Shown piece after piece: positions 28,184 to 36,905 of a stretch of DNA of 64,000 bases. Where the stretch lies: contig CACICY010000001.1 in assembly GCA_902585265.1 (NCBI GenBank), positions 109,878 through 173,877 on the forward strand. Direction: 5' to 3'. Position 1 is the first letter of the stretch; every line of letters begins with the position of its first letter. The translations under genes and the position numbers were made by a program. Under the pieces are notes generated by a model, which was not told the origin of the DNA, ran no database searches, and saw nothing but the letters and a program-made list of their open reading frames with translations. The stretch is from an uncultured Pelagibacteraceae bacterium. Lineage in GTDB: Bacteria > Pseudomonadota > Alphaproteobacteria > Pelagibacterales > Pelagibacteraceae.

Positions 28184-29497
28184 ATGAATAAAAAAAAATT
28201 ACTAGCCGTTAATTTAAACGAATTTAATTTAAATTTTTTAAAATATGGAGCCATAAAGTATGAATGCATTTATATTAAAAGATTTTTAAGCCTCAAAAAT
28301 ATAAAAACTTTTTCTGAGGATAAAATTCAAGATAAGAATTTAGATCCTTGGGTTCAAAATATTTCAATAAATTCTGGTAAAAAATCCAAAAATCATAAAA
28401 TTTTTAATCTTGGAGAAAAAATTCCAAAAAACCTTTTTCAGATATGGGATTATTTGTCAAAAAAAAAAATTAACTCTGCAGTTTGGGGACCGATGAATAC
28501 AAACTTCAAAAATAGCAAATTTATCAAACTATTTTTACCAGATCCTTGGAATAATCAGAGCACAGTAAAACCAAAAGAACTGAGTAGTTTTTACAAACTT
28601 GCACGAACATATGCTCAAAACTACACACAAAGAAAAAATAAAGTTAAAACCATATACTTATTAAATTCTGCCATTTATTTGATTAACAGTAGAGTAATTT
28701 TAAATTTATTTAGTCACTTTAATATTTTTTTTTTAATCTTTATAAAAAAAAGATTTAAAAATTATTTTTTATTTTTTTTATTTGATATAATATCACTCTA
28801 TTTATTTAAAAATTTAACAAAAAGTAAAAAAATTAATTTTTCTTTAATTTTTTTAAACTCTCTTGCACACTTTCAACATAATAATTGGGATAACAAGTAT
28901 GAAGAAAAAGATTATTTTTTACTTACAGATATAATTTTTAAAATCATTTTTGAAATTTCGACAAAGTATGATTCTTTAATAATTTATAATGGTTTTAGTC
29001 AAAAAAAAATAAAACCTGAATTTATTCTAAGACCTATTGATCCAAAAAGCTTTTTTAAATCTTATGGGATTAAGTTTTATAAATTTCATTCAAATATGAC
29101 CAATGGTGCAATTCTAACCTTTAAAAATTCAGATGAACTTAAAGATCAATTAAAAAAAATTAAACAAATTAATATCTTTGGTTACCAATTATATGAAACA
29201 AAAATTTTAAAAAATAATGATTTATTTTGCAGAATTCAGGTTAGATCCAAAAAAAATAGATTTGATTTATTTTCAAAAAAAGAAATCTTAAAAAATTTAT
29301 TTTATGAGAAAGAAAAAAAGTTATTAAAAAAAAAAATAGATTCTAACTATCAAAAATTTATTAATAATATTAAGTTTATTAAAAGTACAAGTAAGCATGT
29401 TCCTGGAGGTGAACTATTTTATAAAGGAATTAATTTAAAACACAAAAAAATAGAAAATATAAAAATATATGAATTAATAAAAAAATTTTATATATGA
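28184..29497 (+). CDS. Alkaline-phosphatase-superfamily-like protein of unknown role
   Basis: A 437-residue protein whose order of motifs recalls an uncharacterised alkaline-phosphatase/phosphodiesterase-fold family found in glycan loci: AVNLNEFNLN at the start (where these proteins have E-L-N), then LDPWVQNISINSGK with the expected nucleophile region, HKIFNLGEKIP, QIWDYL, AVWGPMN, FLPDPWN, and a later SLAHFQHNNWD with the His pair. Metal-binding residues are therefore partly visible. It might hydrolyse or transfer a phosphoester on the glycan. It overlaps the following GT2 gene as ATGA. Function not established. Confidence 0.6.
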   Translation: MNKKKLLAVNLNEFNLNFLKYGAIKYECIYIKRFLSLKNIKTFSEDKIQDKNLDPWVQNISINSGKKSKNHKIFNLGEKIPKNLFQIWDYLSKKKINSAVWGPMNTNFKNSKFIKLFLPDPWNNQSTVKPKELSSFYKLARTYAQNYTQRKNKVKTIYLLNSAIYLINSRVILNLFSHFNIFFLIFIKKRFKNYFLFFLFDIISLYLFKNLTKSKKINFSLIFLNSLAHFQHNNWDNKYEEKDYFLLTDIIFKIIFEISTKYDSLIIYNGFSQKKIKPEFILRPIDPKSFFKSYGIKFYKFHSNMTNGAILTFKNSDELKDQLKKIKQINIFGYQLYETKILKNNDLFCRIQVRSKKNRFDLFSKKEILKNLFYEKEKKLLKKKIDSNYQKFINNIKFIKSTSKHVPGGELFYKGINLKHKKIENIKIYELIKKFYI

Positions 29498-30228
29498 AAT
29501 TGAGAGAAAAAATTTGTGTTGTAATACCGTGTTTCAAAGTAGGTAAAGAAATACTTAATGTAATTAAAAATATTGACTTCAATTTGGTTGATAAAGTTTT
29601 TGTAATTGATGATGCATGTCCTGAGAATTCAGGTCTTATAGTAAAAAAAGCAAAATATAAAAAGGTAAAAGTCATATTTCTGAAAAAAAATCTAGGAGTT
29701 GGAGGAGCGACTATGACAGGTTTTAAAATAGCTCTTAAACTTAAGTATAATATAATATTTAAATTAGATGGTGATGGACAACACAATCCGAATGACATTG
29801 TAAAGTTTTTAAAATACTTTCAAAATAAAAAAATAAACTTTTGTAAAGGGACAAGATTTTACAGAAAAAAGGATGTTGCAAAAATACCTAAACTTAGATT
29901 ACTCGGTAATATTATTTTAACATCCATTTCAAGAACAACCTGTTCAAATAGTGAAATAACTGATGTTGTTAATGGTTTTTTATGTATTAGAGATACATTA
30001 CTTAAAAAACTAGAATTAGAGAAAATTAGTAATGATTTTTTTTTTGAGGAAGACTTATTATTTAATATTTCGTTATTTGAAAAATCCATAAAGGAAGTTC
30101 AAATTAAAACAATCTATAATAATAAAAGTTCTTTAAGTCCAATTAAAACTATTTTACCATTCTTATTTAAACATTTTAAGAATTATATATTTAAATTGAC
30201 TTATAAATATGAAAAAAATAGAAGGTAA
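29494..30228 (+). CDS. GT2 glycosyltransferase, polyprenyl-phosphate-sugar synthase-like
   Basis: A 244-residue GT2 protein starting MKLREKICVVIPCFKVG, with VIDDACPENSG, KNLGVGGATMTG and metal-binding FKLDGDGQHNPNDI, all in DPM1-like order, then EITDVVNGF. It should charge a polyprenyl phosphate with a sugar on the cytoplasmic face. Start and end are both coupled to neighbours: ATGA overlap with the AlkP-like gene and a 20-base overlap with the GT-C-like gene at 30209. Confidence 0.9.
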   Translation: MKLREKICVVIPCFKVGKEILNVIKNIDFNLVDKVFVIDDACPENSGLIVKKAKYKKVKVIFLKKNLGVGGATMTGFKIALKLKYNIIFKLDGDGQHNPNDIVKFLKYFQNKKINFCKGTRFYRKKDVAKIPKLRLLGNIILTSISRTTCSNSEITDVVNGFLCIRDTLLKKLELEKISNDFFFEEDLLFNISLFEKSIKEVQIKTIYNNKSSLSPIKTILPFLFKHFKNYIFKLTYKYEKNRR

Positions 30229-31426
30229 ATTTTTTGTAACAATTATTTTATTTCTATTTGGTATTTATATTTCTTATAACAGAGGGTCAAATTTTTCTGA
30301 TGGAGATGCTTATAGCGTTATAAATGCTTACTTAAGTTTTTTTGAGGGGGATATATACAAGCCATCTAGGGGAGCATATGGTCACCCAATACCAGAATTT
30401 CTTATTGGCATAATATCCTATAATTTTGGTACAAAAATCTCTAATATTTTTTGCTTTACACTCTTTTTTTTATCAATAATTTTTTTATACAAAGCTTTTT
30501 TAAACAATAAAGAAAATATATTTATATTTATTATTCTTGTTTTATCAAACTCTTATTTACTTTTAGAAAATACAAACTCTATAGACTACCCAATTGCTCT
30601 ATTTTTCCTTTCATTAGCTTTTTACTCTTTAAAATCAAATAAATATTATTTGTCTTACATTTTTTTCGGAATGACAATTGCATGTAGAGCAAACTTTTTA
30701 ACTTTTGTATATCCGATATTAGTTATTTATTTTTTTTTAGAAATCAAAGAAAAAAAATTTAAAAACTTTATTTTGGGGTGTACAGTAACTACTCTGGTTG
30801 GTCTTATATTCTATTATCCATTGTTTAATCTCCATAACTATTCATTAGATTTTTTAGATGTTCCATTTATAAAAGAGAGTGACGATAGAGTTGGATGGTA
30901 TGGAGGTCCAAGCTTAGAATTTAGTTCTTTATTTCCCAGATTTGTTTACAAAATTTATTTGATTTGCGGGATCTTTAGTATTTTTCTAATTTTAATATAT
31001 TTCAATAATTTAGTAAAAAAAGTTAATTTTAAAAGTAATGATAATATTATTTTGAGTTTAATTATATTTATCAACTTATTTGTATTTTATTTTATGCCAA
31101 CAAAAATTTTAATAATTAATCCATTTATAATTACCCTATATATAATTATCTTTAAACACTTGGATAAAAAAAAAATATATTTTTTAATTATTTTTAATTT
31201 TTCACAGTGGTTTGTTTTCTATAATATTGCTGATATAAAATATAAAAAACAGGACATATGCTACGCAAAAGAGGCTATAGATTATACATTTAGACTATCA
31301 GTAAAAAGGGGAACAATTATTGAATATTTTACTAACACTGAAGATATGAGAGAATGCTATGGTTCTCATATGGGTGTTTATTATAAAAGTTTTATAGAGG
31401 GCAAACCGTTAAAATTATCTAGATAA
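30209..31426 (+). CDS. Polytopic membrane protein, GT-C-like, paired with the GT2 at 29494
   Basis: A 405-residue membrane protein with about nine helices and a C-terminal soluble tail containing CYAKEAIDY and a second Cys in RECYG. The first periplasmic loop has FSDGDAYSVINAYLSFFEG (29-47) with an Asp-x-Asp, then HPIPEFLIG, resembling GT39-like GT-C transferases. It is translationally coupled to the GT2 gene, giving a donor-synthase plus transferase pair. Its 3' end overlaps the convergent membrane gene by 12 bases. Confidence 0.68.
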   Translation: MKKIEGKFFVTIILFLFGIYISYNRGSNFSDGDAYSVINAYLSFFEGDIYKPSRGAYGHPIPEFLIGIISYNFGTKISNIFCFTLFFLSIIFLYKAFLNNKENIFIFIILVLSNSYLLLENTNSIDYPIALFFLSLAFYSLKSNKYYLSYIFFGMTIACRANFLTFVYPILVIYFFLEIKEKKFKNFILGCTVTTLVGLIFYYPLFNLHNYSLDFLDVPFIKESDDRVGWYGGPSLEFSSLFPRFVYKIYLICGIFSIFLILIYFNNLVKKVNFKSNDNIILSLIIFINLFVFYFMPTKILIINPFIITLYIIIFKHLDKKKIYFLIIFNFSQWFVFYNIADIKYKKQDICYAKEAIDYTFRLSVKRGTIIEYFTNTEDMRECYGSHMGVYYKSFIEGKPLKLSR

Positions 31427-33232
31427 ACAATTTGGTAAATAAGAATGATTAAATTCGAATATCCAGCCATTATAATAATCTCCTCTGTTGAAAGGATTTC
31501 TTCCAACATGTCTGCCAACATTATGTTTATATGCCAGTTGTTTACCTAAACATTTTGTAAAAATACTTGTTTCTAATCTTTCCCCATAAAATATAATCTT
31601 ATTCACTTTTTTAGATTTTAAGAAATCATAGTAAATCTTAGATCTAATATCTTTATTGTCTATATTCCAAGTAAATTGAAATGAAAATGTCTTATTATTA
31701 AAAAGTGATATTGACCTATGTGTTGATAAAAGTACATCATTTTTATCAAGAATTTCATTAGCCCATTTTGCTAATTGATACCCGTTTGCATTATTTGTCA
31801 TCATTCTTTCTTTAAATTTTTGATTAAGTGATCCTGGAAAAAAATTCAAAACATAAAAAATGTAAATTCCTATTATAAAAGCAAGTTGTAAATATATTAA
31901 TTTAGAGAAAACCTTAAAATATAATGAATTTATTTTTAAATTCTTAGAAACTAAATAAATTAACCAAAGATACCCCTCAAAAAGAAATCTAGGGAGATTA
32001 CTCCCAAAAATAAAAACTAAAATAATAAATAGTAAAAGAATCAAAATAGGTAACTTAGATTTTAGAATTTTTTTATCTAACATTAATGGAAGTAAAATTA
32101 AGAGTGGTCCATACGAAGTGCTAAATGTTTTAAGGCTAGTGGGAAAAAAAATTCCAAGAATTGACAATGAACCACCACTCAATAAAGCATGTTGTGTCTC
32201 ATATCCATATATATTTAATGGAAAAGGACTTCTAACAAGGTCAAAAAGATTTGTTCCAAAATATTCATACCTAAAAAGCCAACTAGGGAGAAAGGTGATA
32301 CAAAAAATAAAAGCTATTGAAAAGATTGAATAAACAAATAATTTTTTTTTAATCATAATTGATAAAAAATAGAGACCAATCAAAATTGATGATAATAAAA
32401 AAGAATATTTTGTTATTGAATTTATTGCTAACACTAAAATTACTATTGGAAAAATTATTTTTAGTTGTCTTGTTTTCAGATAATCTACTTTTTCATAAAG
32501 AAAAATAAAAATTATTAAAGTAGAAATACTAAACAATAATTGTGGCTTCGGAGAACTAATTAAAAAAAAAGTTATTGGACAAAGTAAAATTAAAATTAAA
32601 AATAAATAATCAGACTTTGTATTTGTGAATAGAGGTATTAAACATAACAATGATAAGAATTGTACTATACCTCCGAATTGCTCCGCTTTTAATATCAATC
32701 CAATTGCAATAATAATTTCACCAATTGAGACAATATTATAGTTCATTGGTAATAATTCTTTATTAAAACTCCCATTATTTAAAAGGTTTAGAGCACCAGA
32801 AAAGTGATAGTCTAAAGAGTCTGCATGGGTAATAGGAGAAGCTGAAATTAAAAATAGTAAAATAAAAATTAAAACTATTAAGTAAATACTAATTTTTTTT
32901 TTATATTTAAATTCCTTTAAAACTTCTAAGATTTTTTTTAGATAAAATAAGGGCGTAACTCCTAAAAAAACTAAAGAAAGTGAGATAATTTTCAGAAATA
33001 ACTGAAAATTTAACTCTAAAATTAAAATTAAATACAATGGGAAAATAATTGTGTAAACACCAACCAAAGGAGAAAAAAAAATATAATTTTTTTTAAAATC
33101 TAAAAAACCTATTTTTTTAAAAAATTGCTTCTGGATTAAATATCCAAAATTAATTAATCCAATGCCGAGTAAAATCGATATTATTAGAGAATATGGTGAA
33201 GTTAATACGTTTTGTTCAAATCCATATGACAT
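31415..33232 (-). CDS. Large polytopic membrane protein, GT-C-like
   Basis: A 605-residue protein with about thirteen helices and a soluble C-terminal domain of some 130 residues. After the fourth or fifth helix it carries SPITHADSLDYHFSGALNL (132-150), the counterpart of DSGLYHLP in the protein at 5446, so both look like members of one uncharacterised transferase-like family. The tail has CLGKQLA and PNCLSR at the end. It lies 5 bases after the SDR-CapD fusion gene at the downstream end of the long minus-strand run that begins at 46750. Confidence 0.68.
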   Translation of the reverse strand: MSYGFEQNVLTSPYSLIISILLGIGLINFGYLIQKQFFKKIGFLDFKKNYIFFSPLVGVYTIIFPLYLILILELNFQLFLKIISLSLVFLGVTPLFYLKKILEVLKEFKYKKKISIYLIVLIFILLFLISASPITHADSLDYHFSGALNLLNNGSFNKELLPMNYNIVSIGEIIIAIGLILKAEQFGGIVQFLSLLCLIPLFTNTKSDYLFLILILLCPITFFLISSPKPQLLFSISTLIIFIFLYEKVDYLKTRQLKIIFPIVILVLAINSITKYSFLLSSILIGLYFLSIMIKKKLFVYSIFSIAFIFCITFLPSWLFRYEYFGTNLFDLVRSPFPLNIYGYETQHALLSGGSLSILGIFFPTSLKTFSTSYGPLLILLPLMLDKKILKSKLPILILLLFIILVFIFGSNLPRFLFEGYLWLIYLVSKNLKINSLYFKVFSKLIYLQLAFIIGIYIFYVLNFFPGSLNQKFKERMMTNNANGYQLAKWANEILDKNDVLLSTHRSISLFNNKTFSFQFTWNIDNKDIRSKIYYDFLKSKKVNKIIFYGERLETSIFTKCLGKQLAYKHNVGRHVGRNPFNRGDYYNGWIFEFNHSYLPNCLSR

Positions 33233-33237
33233 TAGAT

Positions 33238-35478
33238 TTATTTTTTAATAAATTTTTTTAATAATAAAGATAATTTTTTTTCATTAAAATTTTTCATGTG
33301 ATATTCCAAATTTTCAAGAAAATAATCTATATTTTTGATATTTATTAATTTTTCTCTAATAAAATTAATGTTTTTTAATTTACTTTGTTGAAGTTTTCTT
33401 GTTGTCAATTTTTCATGCAACTTCTCTGCTTTATTTTTTCCAATTATTTCAATATTAAGATTTTTACTATTTTTATAAATTTTTTGATGAATTTTTTTTA
33501 TAACATCAATAATTTTTATTGGTTTTCCCATATTTAAAACATAAATGGAATTTGAGTATTTCAATTGAGAGGATTGAAGAACCAGATTACATGCTTCTCT
33601 TATACTCATAAAGTATCTTGTCATTTTAGTATCAGTCAGAGTTATGGGTGAATTTTTCTGTATTTGGTTTTTGAAAATTTCAATTGCAGACCCTGAACTT
33701 CCAAATACATTTCCAAATCTTACCACGGATAAGTTTGTTTTTTTAAAATGAAAGTCTTTCGATTTTGAAAGTGTAATAATTTCAGAGGCTCTTTTTGTTA
33801 TACCCAATACATTTTTAGGACTTACTGCTTTATCAGTAGAAATTAAAGTCATATTAATATCAGAATTTTTTATTGAATTTAAAACGGAAACTGTTGCTAA
33901 AATATTATTTTTTACAGCAGAAAATAAATTTTCCTCTAAAATATTTACATGTTTATAAGCAGCTGCATGAAAAATATATTGTGTTTTATGTTTTTCAATA
34001 ATTTTTTTAAAATGATTTTCGTTGATAATATCTAACAAAACATAACTGATATAACTTTTATAACCCAATTCTTGCTTAAGCTTGAAGAGATTATATTCAG
34101 AACTATCAATAATTACTAATTTTTTAGGGTTTGATCTAGATAATTGCCTTGAAATCTCTGAACCAATCGATCCAGCTCCGCCTGTTACTATTATAGATTT
34201 TTTATTAAAATTCTTAACAGAATTTTTATGTATATCAAAAGTATTTCTATTTAAAATATCTCCTATTTCTAAATTTTTAATGTCCTCAATTTCTACATTA
34301 TTTTTTTTTAGTAATTTTTGTTTATTTGGTAAAGCGGTAATATTTAAAGTAATTGGAAAAAGTTTAACATATAAATTCATTAACTTTTCGTGACTCATTG
34401 AAGGTATTGCAATAATGATATTTGAAATAATTTTTTTTTTTGCAACTAAAAATAGCTCTTTATTTGAGATAATTTTTTTTCCAATATATTTTTTTCCGAT
34501 TAAATCTGGGTTGTCATCTACAAAAAAACTTATGTTATTATTACTTCGTTTTATTAATTTTTTTGCTAACTCTTTTCCAGCAAAACCACATCCATATATG
34601 ACCGAACCATTTAAATAATTATTAATTGTATTTGGATACTCTTTTTCAATTTTAATTAATTTATTTTTTTTTATAATAAATTTAAATTTGTTTTTTAAAA
34701 ATACATCAATTGAGATAAATTTTTTTTTTTTAATATATTTGTTAATATCAGATACATTAGCAATTGAATGATTTATTTCATTTATTTTATTTTTTTTATA
34801 TATTATTTTTTTTGGTGAGATTTTGAGTAATTTTACTAGATCCCTAATTTTTGTTCCATAGCCACTTCCTACATCAAATAGTAAACTTTTTTTAATACCT
34901 AATGCCTTGGTATATATTTCACATACATCATCTACATGAATAAAGTCTCTTACTGTATCTCCATTATTATAAATGGTTATATTGCTTTTTCTATTTTTTG
35001 CCTCAACTAATTTATGAATAATTGAAAAATTTTCATTATCTCCATACATATTAAATACTCTAGCAATTATTAATTGTATTTTATTTTTAAAACAAAAATT
35101 ATTTAACAATGTTTCACTTAGTAATTTTGTTGAAGCATACAAAATTCTATTATTATCATCACTTACATATTGATTTTCATTTATTGATCCATAGACTGAT
35201 GCACTACTAGTATAAATTATTTTATTTATTTTCTTTATATTAATGTTGTCTAAAATGTTACTAAGGTCCCCAACACTCTTATTAAAATAATTATTTAAAG
35301 ATGAAATTTTATTAAGTTTTGAGGCTGGATAAAAACTATTTATAATTAAATTGAACTTTTCTTTATTAAAAATAATAAAATTTTTAAATTCTCTGAAATC
35401 ATATACCTGTGATGAATTTATTTTTTTTTTTAATCTTTGAGATAAGAAGCTTCTTTTACCTAATATTATTGTTTTCAA
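33238..35478 (-). CDS. Fusion of an SDR sugar epimerase/reductase and a CapD/WbpM-like 4,6-dehydratase
   Basis: A 746-residue two-enzyme fusion. Residues 1 to about 270 form an NDP-sugar SDR (LGKRSFLSQRL start, TSSASVYG, Tyr114-x3-Lys118 in YASTK, VFNMYGDNEN, DFIHVDDV). Residues about 290-385 form a Rossmann sensor-like domain (GCGFAGKEL, VDDNP). Residues 425 to about 730 are a UDP-GlcNAc-type 4,6-dehydratase (VTGGAGSIGSEI, ISTDKA at 546-551, GITKRASE, VRFGNVFGSSGS, MTRYFMS). CapD/WbpM proteins usually begin with four membrane helices; here the membrane part is absent and an SDR stands in its place. Likely role: consecutive dehydration and reduction of a UDP-HexNAc to a 6-deoxy amino sugar. 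Confidence 0.88.
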   Translation of the reverse strand: MKTIILGKRSFLSQRLKKKINSSQVYDFREFKNFIIFNKEKFNLIINSFYPASKLNKISSLNNYFNKSVGDLSNILDNINIKKINKIIYTSSASVYGSINENQYVSDDNNRILYASTKLLSETLLNNFCFKNKIQLIIARVFNMYGDNENFSIIHKLVEAKNRKSNITIYNNGDTVRDFIHVDDVCEIYTKALGIKKSLLFDVGSGYGTKIRDLVKLLKISPKKIIYKKNKINEINHSIANVSDINKYIKKKKFISIDVFLKNKFKFIIKKNKLIKIEKEYPNTINNYLNGSVIYGCGFAGKELAKKLIKRSNNNISFFVDDNPDLIGKKYIGKKIISNKELFLVAKKKIISNIIIAIPSMSHEKLMNLYVKLFPITLNITALPNKQKLLKKNNVEIEDIKNLEIGDILNRNTFDIHKNSVKNFNKKSIIVTGGAGSIGSEISRQLSRSNPKKLVIIDSSEYNLFKLKQELGYKSYISYVLLDIINENHFKKIIEKHKTQYIFHAAAYKHVNILEENLFSAVKNNILATVSVLNSIKNSDINMTLISTDKAVSPKNVLGITKRASEIITLSKSKDFHFKKTNLSVVRFGNVFGSSGSAIEIFKNQIQKNSPITLTDTKMTRYFMSIREACNLVLQSSQLKYSNSIYVLNMGKPIKIIDVIKKIHQKIYKNSKNLNIEIIGKNKAEKLHEKLTTRKLQQSKLKNINFIREKLINIKNIDYFLENLEYHMKNFNEKKLSLLLKKFIKK

Positions 35479-36499
35479 TTTTTAAAAATCTCCAAATTTT
35501 ATAGCATGATTTTTGTGAATCAAATTTTTTAGCATTAATAAATGAATTTTTTGATAGTTTCTTATAATTTTTAACTGTTTTTTTTAAATGCTTGTTATAA
35601 TTTTCTTTAGTTCTGATATCAAATATATAACCATTAAAATTATTCTGTATTATTCTCCTAATATCGCCCTTAGCAGCAGTAATTACAGGAATACCATAAG
35701 AATTAGACTCTAAAGCAGCGTAAGGAAAATTATTAAGTGGAGAAGTAATAATTGTGATATCTGTATTATTATAAATTTTTTCCTTTTTGGTCCATCCCCA
35801 AAATTTTACATTTTTTGCATCTTTATTTAGTTTTTTGTGTAAAGTTCCATCGCCAAATATATTAAATTTTAAATTTTTATTTTTTTTATTTAATGAGGAA
35901 ATGTCTATAAATAAATTAGGATCATTTTCTTTTTCAAGTCTTCCAATGAAACTAATATTTAGGAAGGATTTTTTTTTTTTTCTTTTTTGATTTTTTTCGA
36001 CACCATTCAAAACAACTTTGTGATTAATTAATTTCATCCATGGAAATAAATTTAGCCACCACCTCTTAGATGAATATGAACCATATATCATATAGTCTAA
36101 TCTTAAAGAAAAAAAAGAGAAAAAAATTAATCCTAAAATTACTTTAAAATTATATTTAAATACGCCACTATGTAGTGCTATTGCAATTTTTATTATTTTT
36201 TTTTTAATCATAAAAAAGAAAAAAAAATAATATACTAATATTGCGAAATTAGTAAAAAAGAAAAAATAATATGAAGCTTTATAATCTTCTAAAAAATTTT
36301 TTATTTTTTTTTTATCTTTAAAAATACTTAATTTAACAATTTTTAAATTGTTTGTTGATTTTAAGTTTGGAAATGTTTTTTTTGGGTTCTCATCAATTAA
36401 AATTACTTTTTTTTTATTTTTTAAATTATAGTTTATATTCTGCTCTAAAAATGTAGATGCTCCACCTCTATAACCATCTGAAAGATATACTATTGTCAT
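35456..36499 (-). CDS. GT4-family glycosyltransferase
   Basis: A 347-residue GT-B enzyme starting MTIVYLSDGYRGGASTF, with a membrane-associated hydrophobic patch near 78-130, then ISFIGRLEKENDPNLFIDI, FNIFGDGTLHKKL, FWGWTKKEKIY, and SPLNNFPYAALESNSYG, in which the second Glu of the EX7E motif is kept and the first is replaced. It is cytoplasmic and extends the oligosaccharide. It overlaps the downstream fusion gene by 23 bases. A short decayed copy of its own N terminus lies just upstream at 36557-36631. Confidence 0.87.
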   Translation of the reverse strand: MTIVYLSDGYRGGASTFLEQNINYNLKNKKKVILIDENPKKTFPNLKSTNNLKIVKLSIFKDKKKIKNFLEDYKASYYFFFFTNFAILVYYFFFFFMIKKKIIKIAIALHSGVFKYNFKVILGLIFFSFFSLRLDYMIYGSYSSKRWWLNLFPWMKLINHKVVLNGVEKNQKRKKKKSFLNISFIGRLEKENDPNLFIDISSLNKKNKNLKFNIFGDGTLHKKLNKDAKNVKFWGWTKKEKIYNNTDITIITSPLNNFPYAALESNSYGIPVITAAKGDIRRIIQNNFNGYIFDIRTKENYNKHLKKTVKNYKKLSKNSFINAKKFDSQKSCYKIWRFLKIENNNIR

Positions 36500-36556
36500 T
36501 ATTTAAGATTAATTAAAAATTATTTTTATCAATTAAAACTGTATTTCTTTTCAATT

Positions 36557-36631
36557 TTAAATTATAAATAATATTTTATTCCAAAAAATTATTGATACTC
36601 CTTTATAACCATCTGAAAAAAAAATTTCCAT
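36557..36631 (-). pseudogene. Remnant of a GT4 gene start (24 codons)
   Basis: A 24-codon frame between the ACP gene and the GT4 gene begins ATG and reads MEIFFSDGYKGVSIIFW before stopping. It matches the start of the adjacent GT4 protein (MTIVYLSDGYRGGASTF) with SDGY and the following glycine kept. DNA similarity continues past the stop: both copies have TATAATTTAAAA about 70 bases after ATG. I read it as a scar left when one GT4 allele replaced another, or as a partial tandem duplication. Confidence 0.65.
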
Positions 36632-36635
36632 AATT

Positions 36636-36905
36636 TTATTTTTTTAATAAAATTTTTTTTTCTAATAATTCTAAAATTTTATTAATTGAACCGAAGCATT
36701 CAGGTGTAATTTCTTCATTTTCAATTTTAATTTTCCATTTTTTTTCAAAATATGTAACTAAATCTATAATACCAAAAGAGTCTATATAGCCAAGTTCTAC
36801 TAATGACTTATCTTTTGGAATATCCTTAATTTTTGCTACAATTGGATTTCCTTTTTTCAAATAAGATAACAAATCATCCTCTATTTGTTTAATTGAAATA
36901 CTCAT
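36636..36905 (-). CDS. Acyl carrier protein
   Basis: An 89-residue protein with the fold and signature of acyl carrier proteins: LVELGYIDSFGIIDLV, with Ser43 as the expected 4'-phosphopantetheine site, and an acidic helix before LLEKK. It begins inside the end of the asparagine synthetase gene (17-base overlap), so the two are cotranslated. A dedicated carrier here suggests that an acyl or aminoacyl group is activated or amidated before transfer to a sugar. It is separate from fatty-acid synthesis, since no fab genes are near. Confidence 0.88.
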   Translation of the reverse strand: MSISIKQIEDDLLSYLKKGNPIVAKIKDIPKDKSLVELGYIDSFGIIDLVTYFEKKWKIKIENEEITPECFGSINKILELLEKKILLKK

